Source of the DNA: Geomobilibacter sp964432205
GTDB lineage: Bacteria > Desulfobacterota > Desulfuromonadia > Geobacterales > DSM-12255
NCBI GenBank assembly: GCA_964432205.1
Contig: CAYSMK010000001.1
Span: forward strand, 62,001 to 126,000
Direction: 5' to 3'
DNA length: 64,000 bases
Shown here in pieces: positions 58,807 through 64,000 of the stretch (position 1 is its first letter; the number at the start of each line of letters is the position of its first letter). The notes under the pieces are model-generated. The model saw nothing but the letters and a program-made list of their open reading frames with translations. It had not been told where the DNA came from and made no database searches. The translations under genes were made by a program, and so were the position numbers.

Positions 58807-60753
58807 TCAAGCCTCCTTGATCTGCATAACGCCTTTAACTGCTATTTTGAGAATCTTGTTCTCCACCTGTTCAGCCCACACAGCTAGCAGAGCATTGAAT
58901 TCCGCTGAAACAGCTTTATCGGGGAAACAGGTGCCCCAGCTCGTTGCCGCCCATGAACCCACTTTGTCCATGGGCAAATCCCGTATGAACCCAAGCAAAC
59001 GACGCTGCAAAACAGGATGTTTCTCCACGAGGACAACCATACCATCCACACCCTTGGGCTTGTTTCTGAAATCGTCAAGTTGGAGAATTCGGCTCCGGAT
59101 TTCCTCGAACACCTGCTCAGGTTCTGGACCTGCAAGCTTAGCGACTTCCTGGACAGTGGAACGAGCCCCCAGGGAAGACCCCATAAGTCTTTCAATCAGG
59201 CCCTCCAAATGACTAACTGCAGCTAAACTACCAAGGTAACTGCGCTTGTCTCGGGTAACGAACACATACGGGCGAAGATCGACATCCTTAAGTGAAGGGG
59301 TAATCGAAGCCCATGTCTTTGCCCATTCGCTTTTTCCCCATTCTTCTGTTTCAGGAGGAAGAGGTGTAGATTTTGTTTTGGCAGTCTTCTTTTCGGCCTT
59401 CTCGGTTGCACTCTCCTCAGGTTCTACGATGGGTTGGACAAGAAATTCAAACCGTGCAAGCGCGTCTGGCTTGCCATCAGGTGCTGCCGCCGCCAGTCGA
59501 GCAATCTGTTCATAAAAATCAGGGGAAAATCGTTCGGCCAGCATCATCTTAGCCAGTACAGGTCGCTGGATATCGGCAGCAAAGCCCCGTTCTTCAGCAA
59601 TCGCATAGCGAAGCATCATGGAATTTAGAAAGCGCTTGATTTGGCGTGGATTCCCTCGAGTGCCCTCGGCAAGAATCTTTGTAACCTGACTACTAATAAC
59701 AATCGCCTGATCTATCTCCGGTGGGATCGGATTGCCGATAGTTGTTTCCACGGCAATGCGATTGAGGCCACGGCTCATCCAAGGCCTTCGCAGATCCTCC
59801 CGGGCAGCTCCAAGGAGTTTCAAGTACCGTTCGTCATTAGGTCCTAAAGCGCTCTCAGCCAACAGAAGCGTTACATAGATCTGTGTTTCAGTCATCCCTA
59901 GTGCAGGAATACGGAAAGGAACTTGGATAAGCTTTTCCAGGTAATTCCGAGCGTATGGGACCGGTCCCGAGCTTGGAGGGAGATCCGGGAAATGTTCGCG
60001 CACGGCATACTCGATCATCAGCTCGTCGGCACCAATAACGAACGCGGTTCGCGGAACAAATAGGAAGAGGCGAATTGCCTCAAGAGTGGCAATAGCAGTC
60101 TGCGGTAAGCATCGATCTAGATCATCGACGATGACGACGAGTTGGTCAATGTCTGCCGCTTCGAGTAGTTCTTTGAACTCTTCCCGAAATGCGTGAATCT
60201 GTTCAGGAAGGTGATCAGTTTCGTCCTTGGCTTCCTTGAGGTACTCTTTAGTTTCGTCGGAGAATGTTTTCAGATCATCTATCGAGATATGGTCCTGCGG
60301 CTTGGCAAGAAGTGCCTTCCCTGCGTCGAAAAGGCTCTTTATCTGATCAAAGGTAGGAACACCCGTAAATGTTGTGAATGCGTAGCCACCGGCCTTCTTT
60401 GCAACCTTGAGCCAGTCGACGCGTTTCAGTACCTTACGTGCGGCTTCGGCGACTTTTGTGGACATTGGTCGTGCACGTCGGAGTTCGTCAACGATAGTCT
60501 CAATGACAACTGTCTTTGCGTCTTCGAATCCTTCAAATGTCCAGCCATTAAACCAGAGACAGAGAACACGATCATCACTTGCGAAGGCCGTTTCCGTCAT
60601 TTTGAGGACACTCGATTTACCAGCTCCCCAATCGCCATGCACACCGATTGTGACTGGCGCCTCCGGAGTCTTACGAATGAGCTTGACGACCGTCTTAGCG
60701 ATTGACTCGTAATAAAGAAGGTCTACTCCTGTCTCTTGGTCATTAAGAAACAT
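58807..60753 (-). CDS. qatA: QatA, KAP-type P-loop NTPase
   Basis: A 648-residue NTPase. Walker A HGDWGAGKSSVLKM begins near residue 39, and VVIVDDLDRCLP near 208 is the KAP Walker B motif. Between them lies a predicted coiled coil and no clear membrane helix, unlike many KAP proteins. GGRNPRQIKRFLN-like GNPRQIKRFLNSMM near 350 is also a KAP mark. It is the first gene of the seven-gene unit. GAGGAGCAAAT precedes the ATG. Confidence 0.93.
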   Translation of the reverse strand: MFLNDQETGVDLLYYESIAKTVVKLIRKTPEAPVTIGVHGDWGAGKSSVLKMTETAFASDDRVLCLWFNGWTFEGFEDAKTVVIETIVDELRRARPMSTKVAEAARKVLKRVDWLKVAKKAGGYAFTTFTGVPTFDQIKSLFDAGKALLAKPQDHISIDDLKTFSDETKEYLKEAKDETDHLPEQIHAFREEFKELLEAADIDQLVVIVDDLDRCLPQTAIATLEAIRLFLFVPRTAFVIGADELMIEYAVREHFPDLPPSSGPVPYARNYLEKLIQVPFRIPALGMTETQIYVTLLLAESALGPNDERYLKLLGAAREDLRRPWMSRGLNRIAVETTIGNPIPPEIDQAIVISSQVTKILAEGTRGNPRQIKRFLNSMMLRYAIAEERGFAADIQRPVLAKMMLAERFSPDFYEQIARLAAAAPDGKPDALARFEFLVQPIVEPEESATEKAEKKTAKTKSTPLPPETEEWGKSEWAKTWASITPSLKDVDLRPYVFVTRDKRSYLGSLAAVSHLEGLIERLMGSSLGARSTVQEVAKLAGPEPEQVFEEIRSRILQLDDFRNKPKGVDGMVVLVEKHPVLQRRLLGFIRDLPMDKVGSWAATSWGTCFPDKAVSAEFNALLAVWAEQVENKILKIAVKGVMQIKEA

Positions 60754-60778
60754 ATTTGCTCCTCATAACGGGGCCGTT

Positions 60779-60808
60779 TTCATACCATGATCGGCGAATA
60801 ACGAGCAA
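60779..60808 (-). promoter_or_regulatory. Possible promoter of the qat operon
   Basis: TTGCTC (60808-60803), 18 bases, TATGAA (60784-60779), 26 bases before qatA. It overlaps the end of the preceding gene. Weak match; the operon could instead be read through from the restriction genes. Confidence 0.3.
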
Positions 60809-60809
60809 A

Positions 60810-61091
60810 CTAATCGGGATATTCCTTGCCAGTTACCTTCTTATACAGTTGTTGAGCTTTTTTCCACGACTTCGGCAGTTTCACAAAACAGTTGCCTTTA
60901 CTATCATTTTTGACAGCAGTAACTTGTCCTCCAATATATTCAGGAAGAGTCCGTATATCCTTTACCTGATACCAGGCGCCTTTTTTCTGGAGAACACCAT
61001 CGGCTTCAAGTTTTTCGTAGTCGATTGGCGTAGCGTGTTCTTTCAACAATGCAACCATTTCTTCTCTGGTAGGTATTTGGGGCTTTGTCAT
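60810..61091 (-). CDS. Small protein beside type III Res, unknown
   Basis: A 93-residue, basic protein (MTKPQIPTREEMVALLKEH ... KSWKKAQQLYKKVTGKEYPD). It starts at 61091 with TAGGAGGGAAATC upstream, 32 bp after the res stop and 56 bp before qatA. No family recognised; a role in the restriction system is only suggested by position. Confidence 0.7.
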   Translation of the reverse strand: MTKPQIPTREEMVALLKEHATPIDYEKLEADGVLQKKGAWYQVKDIRTLPEYIGGQVTAVKNDSKGNCFVKLPKSWKKAQQLYKKVTGKEYPD

Positions 61092-61123
61092 GATTTCCCT
61101 CCTACAAAATTTGAAACTCGTTT

Positions 61124-64000
61124 CTATCCGCAACACACCATCACATCATCAAGATTCCGCGCCTTGATATATTTCGCCGGATTCTCACCAACAGCCAAGG
61201 CCATGAAATGCGCTTCGCCGCATTTGATCTTGGCGCTTTCCTTATCACGCAGATCGTCGGTGAATAGACTCCCTTTCGTTTCGACAACGAAATACAGCCG
61301 CTCCACGCCGTCCTTTTCGATCAACACGGCCCAGTCTGGGTTGTAACTGCCCAGCGGTGTCGGCACCTTGAACCAGCCGGGAAGTTTTGCGTAGACCTTT
61401 ACCGCTTCATTCTTCTCCAGTTGTTCCGCAAAAGTCTTCTCCACCCCGGAGGAGTCATACACGACATGCTCGTATACCGACTTCTCCGTCGCTATCATGT
61501 TTTTCAGATATCCGGTCAACTCTTCCTGCTCGAACAACTCCTGAGCGTAGTAATGCTCTTCACCCAGGCGCTGGTAGCGAATGCCGTCCACCAGCGCCAT
61601 GCGCTTGGTCCGATTGATCGTTTCCGACGTCAGTTCAATGAACTGCTGCGGATTCCGCTTGAAATCGTTCAACCGGCCGCTATCGGTAAGAATCTGCACA
61701 ATGCTGCGCCGGGTCAGCTGGGTCTTGTCCTGGAGATCCGTCAGCAGATCCGGTAATTCGATATCGTGCTCATCGATGGTAATGGGAGCTGAAACCGAGG
61801 TTTCCTGTGCATCGATGCCCGCCTTACCGATGGCGAGCTCTGCTTTGCGCCATTGCAGCCGGGTTTTGGCTATTGGTGGACAATCTCTGATTGCCTCGGC
61901 GCATTTCGTGATCAATGCGTCGTTGTCGAAGTGGACTCGATAGGTGGTTTTGTGCTTGATCCTGTTCCAGAGCGCCTTGAACTCCTCACCATTCAATACC
62001 GCTTGTCGGGTCTTGACCGATGTACGTTCGTCTGCATTCTTGATTTCCAACCTGCCGGACAACTTACGCAAGACTTCCTTCACCTGGGGAAGTTGCGCCG
62101 CAAAAGCCTCCGGCAGAGCAAGAGTTCCCTCCTTGAGCGCTTTCCTGAGGCTGTCCTGAACCTTGCCTTTGTGATCCACGAAACCGGCCTGCTTCAGGTG
62201 ACTCCAGATTGCCTCGGACTGTTCCACTCCCAGCGGTGTCACTTTCCCCGCCTGATCCGTCACCGGGATCGCCGCGAACTGGTGCTTTTCTACAACACCG
62301 AATCGGATGCCGGTATCATCTTCAATCTCTTTCTGCAGATTGTCCGCAAACTGCTGATAGCTCTCCGTGGCTATGACCGTCAGGGTATTCAGGTCAAAAC
62401 CCCGTAGCCGCTCTCCCTGCTGATTGACGCAGAGTCGCAGACCACGACCGATGGTCTGGCGGCGCTCCCGTTCGGTCCCGATCTCACGCAGGGTGCATAT
62501 CTGGAAAACGTTGGGATTGTCCCACCCCTCGCGCAGGGCAGAGTGGGAAAAGATAAACTTGAGCTTGGTCTCGAAGCCCAGGAGTTTTTCCTTCTCCTTC
62601 ATGATCAGGTTGTAGGCGCGTTCGGCGTTGTCTCGGCTCCCCTGGTTGTTTTCAGCGGTCTCCGTCCAGGCCCCTTTCTTGTCGATGGAGAAATAGCCAT
62701 TGTGCACCTCAGCGGCCTCTGTCTCCAGATCCACATCATTGAAGAGAGTCTTGTAGTCAGGGTGCTTGATGAGACGGCGATACTCTTCCTCGAACATCAA
62801 GGCGTACTTCCCTTTCACCTGATTGCCGTCGGCGTCGTATTTCCGGTAGTGCTCGACGCTGTCGATGAAAAACAGAGAGAGTACCTTGATGCCACGGGAC
62901 TTGAGCCGCAGTTCCTTGTCCAGGTGCTCCTTGATGGTACGCCTGATCATCTGGCGCTTGAGCGCGTCTTCGTCCACATCGCCGATGGCTTGACCCGGCT
63001 TCAGCCATTCCTCGCCCCCCGGAACCCGGACCTCCATCAGTTCCTGTCCCTTGGCGCAGCGGATCTCACCGATGCTGCAGTTCGCATAGATGGCGCGATT
63101 AGTCACCAGTTCCAGGTCATCGCTGTCCTGCACATTAACTTCCGCACGGCTTACCTGCCCGCCACGCTGCACGTCCAGTTCTACCCTGGCGGTTATGCTG
63201 CCCCGCTTGTTGGATACCGACAGCAGACGCACGAAAGCCTTATTGTTGCCGCCTTCAACGCTGGCCGAAGCAACCTCAATCTGTTTCACCAGTTTTTGTT
63301 CATAGGCATCCACGGCGTCCAAACGGTACAGCATGTGGTGCTTGTCCACATGGGTTGCCGAATACCGCAGGGTGCAGAGCGGGTTCATGGCCCCCAAAGC
63401 CTCCTTGCCCCGTCCTTCCAGACCACCGTCAACACTCTGCGGCTCATCAACGATGATTATTGGTGATGTTGCCCGGATCAGGTCAATAGGCTTCTCGCCT
63501 CCGGTCTTCTCGCTATCCTTGTAGAGGTTATTGACATCCTTCTTATTGATTGCTCCGACGGTCACCACCATGATCTGCACGTTTGGGCTTGTGGCGAAGT
63601 TTCGTACCTGCCCCAACTTGGAGGAGTCATACTGGAAGAACTCGTATCCCTTGGCGCCGGGATATAGCCCTTCAAAATGATCCCTGGTGATTTCCAGCGT
63701 CTTGTTGGTCCCCTCCTTGATCGCCACCGAGGGAACCACAATCACGAACTTGGTGAAACCATAGCGCTTGTTCAGCTCGAAGATTGTCCGCAGGTAGACA
63801 TAGGTCTTGCCGGTGCCGGTTTCCATCTCAACGGTAAAATCGCCCGACGAAAGGGAATCCGATGGCCGCAGTCCATTGCGCAGCTGAATGTCGCGCAGGT
63901 TAGCAAGCAGTTCATCTTCAAGCAGTTGCAGGCGGTTACCGATCCCCAGATCGTTCTGGGCAAAAGCCAGCAGGTGTTGTTCGCCAATGCCGCTGGTTAC
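61124..64000 (-). CDS. Type III restriction enzyme Res subunit, 5' end outside window
   Basis: At least 958 codons of a type III restriction helicase-nuclease; the frame is open to the window edge and about 40 residues are probably missing. Motif I is VEMETGTGKT, motif II IIIVDEPQSVDG, and motif V/VI ALREGWDNPN and TIGRGLRLCV. The C-terminal nuclease has YNPDWAV...VVETKGSL, the D...ExK core. A matching mod methyltransferase would be expected upstream, beyond 64000. Confidence 0.93.
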   Translation of the reverse strand, partial: VTSGIGEQHLLAFAQNDLGIGNRLQLLEDELLANLRDIQLRNGLRPSDSLSSGDFTVEMETGTGKTYVYLRTIFELNKRYGFTKFVIVVPSVAIKEGTNKTLEITRDHFEGLYPGAKGYEFFQYDSSKLGQVRNFATSPNVQIMVVTVGAINKKDVNNLYKDSEKTGGEKPIDLIRATSPIIIVDEPQSVDGGLEGRGKEALGAMNPLCTLRYSATHVDKHHMLYRLDAVDAYEQKLVKQIEVASASVEGGNNKAFVRLLSVSNKRGSITARVELDVQRGGQVSRAEVNVQDSDDLELVTNRAIYANCSIGEIRCAKGQELMEVRVPGGEEWLKPGQAIGDVDEDALKRQMIRRTIKEHLDKELRLKSRGIKVLSLFFIDSVEHYRKYDADGNQVKGKYALMFEEEYRRLIKHPDYKTLFNDVDLETEAAEVHNGYFSIDKKGAWTETAENNQGSRDNAERAYNLIMKEKEKLLGFETKLKFIFSHSALREGWDNPNVFQICTLREIGTERERRQTIGRGLRLCVNQQGERLRGFDLNTLTVIATESYQQFADNLQKEIEDDTGIRFGVVEKHQFAAIPVTDQAGKVTPLGVEQSEAIWSHLKQAGFVDHKGKVQDSLRKALKEGTLALPEAFAAQLPQVKEVLRKLSGRLEIKNADERTSVKTRQAVLNGEEFKALWNRIKHKTTYRVHFDNDALITKCAEAIRDCPPIAKTRLQWRKAELAIGKAGIDAQETSVSAPITIDEHDIELPDLLTDLQDKTQLTRRSIVQILTDSGRLNDFKRNPQQFIELTSETINRTKRMALVDGIRYQRLGEEHYYAQELFEQEELTGYLKNMIATEKSVYEHVVYDSSGVEKTFAEQLEKNEAVKVYAKLPGWFKVPTPLGSYNPDWAVLIEKDGVERLYFVVETKGSLFTDDLRDKESAKIKCGEAHFMALAVGENPAKYIKARNLDDVMVCCG

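Noticed and set aside
1..64000. CRISPR arrays, tRNA and rRNA genes
   Set aside because: No regularly spaced repeats and no cloverleaf or rRNA sequence were seen on either strand.

Overview
The window looks like the chromosome of a strictly or facultatively anaerobic deltaproteobacterium of the Geobacterales/Desulfuromonadota type. This is inferred from high-GC codon use, the dense two-component signalling, sigma-54 activators, RCC1-type secreted proteins and a complete acetone-carboxylation module; no rRNA or tRNA is present to prove it.

Region 1 (1-14.3 kb) is an acetone catabolism locus. A minus-strand operon encodes acetone carboxylase (acxA, acxB, acxC), a two-subunit 3-oxoacid CoA-transferase, a thiolase, a tiny OB-fold protein of the DUF35 class and a zinc-LID adenylate kinase. 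Together they would turn acetone, bicarbonate and ATP into acetoacetate, then acetoacetyl-CoA, then two acetyl-CoA. The adenylate kinase fits because acetone carboxylases release AMP. A sigma-54 promoter lies upstream of acxA. The operon is flanked by two paralogous plus-strand sigma-54 activators of the AcoR/AcxR type that share a 350-bp tract of perfect DNA identity.

Region 2 (14.3-49.5 kb) is mostly chromosomal housekeeping and signalling. It holds two phytochrome-type histidine kinases with a response regulator and a receiver-PP2C phosphatase; an M20 peptidase with a GNAT acetyltransferase; an RbgA-like GTPase; a 7TM-DISM histidine kinase with a NarL-type regulator; the dbpA cluster; ppiC; rhlE with a terminator in its leader; a RluA-type pseudouridine synthase; a large imperfect inverted repeat; an aldehyde dehydrogenase; a secreted protein with 21 RCC1 repeats and an apparent CTG start; a sbcD-sbcC-ROK operon; several envelope proteins; an FKBP isomerase; a hydrolase; a DUF4143 ATPase and a HU-type protein.

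Region 3 (about 49.5-64 kb) is a defence island of lower GC content behind an AT-rich gene-free boundary. Seven minus-strand genes, joined by 4-bp overlaps or gaps of 4 and 11 bp, form one apparent operon: qatA-qatB-qatC-qatD, then a SIR2 NADase-like gene, a HerA ATPase, and a Mrr-nuclease/STAND NTPase. It fuses a Qat system with a SIR2-HerA system and adds a third nuclease-sensor gene. Directly upstream lie a small unknown protein and a type III restriction Res subunit that runs off the window end. This composite seven-gene operon is the best candidate for an undescribed system.
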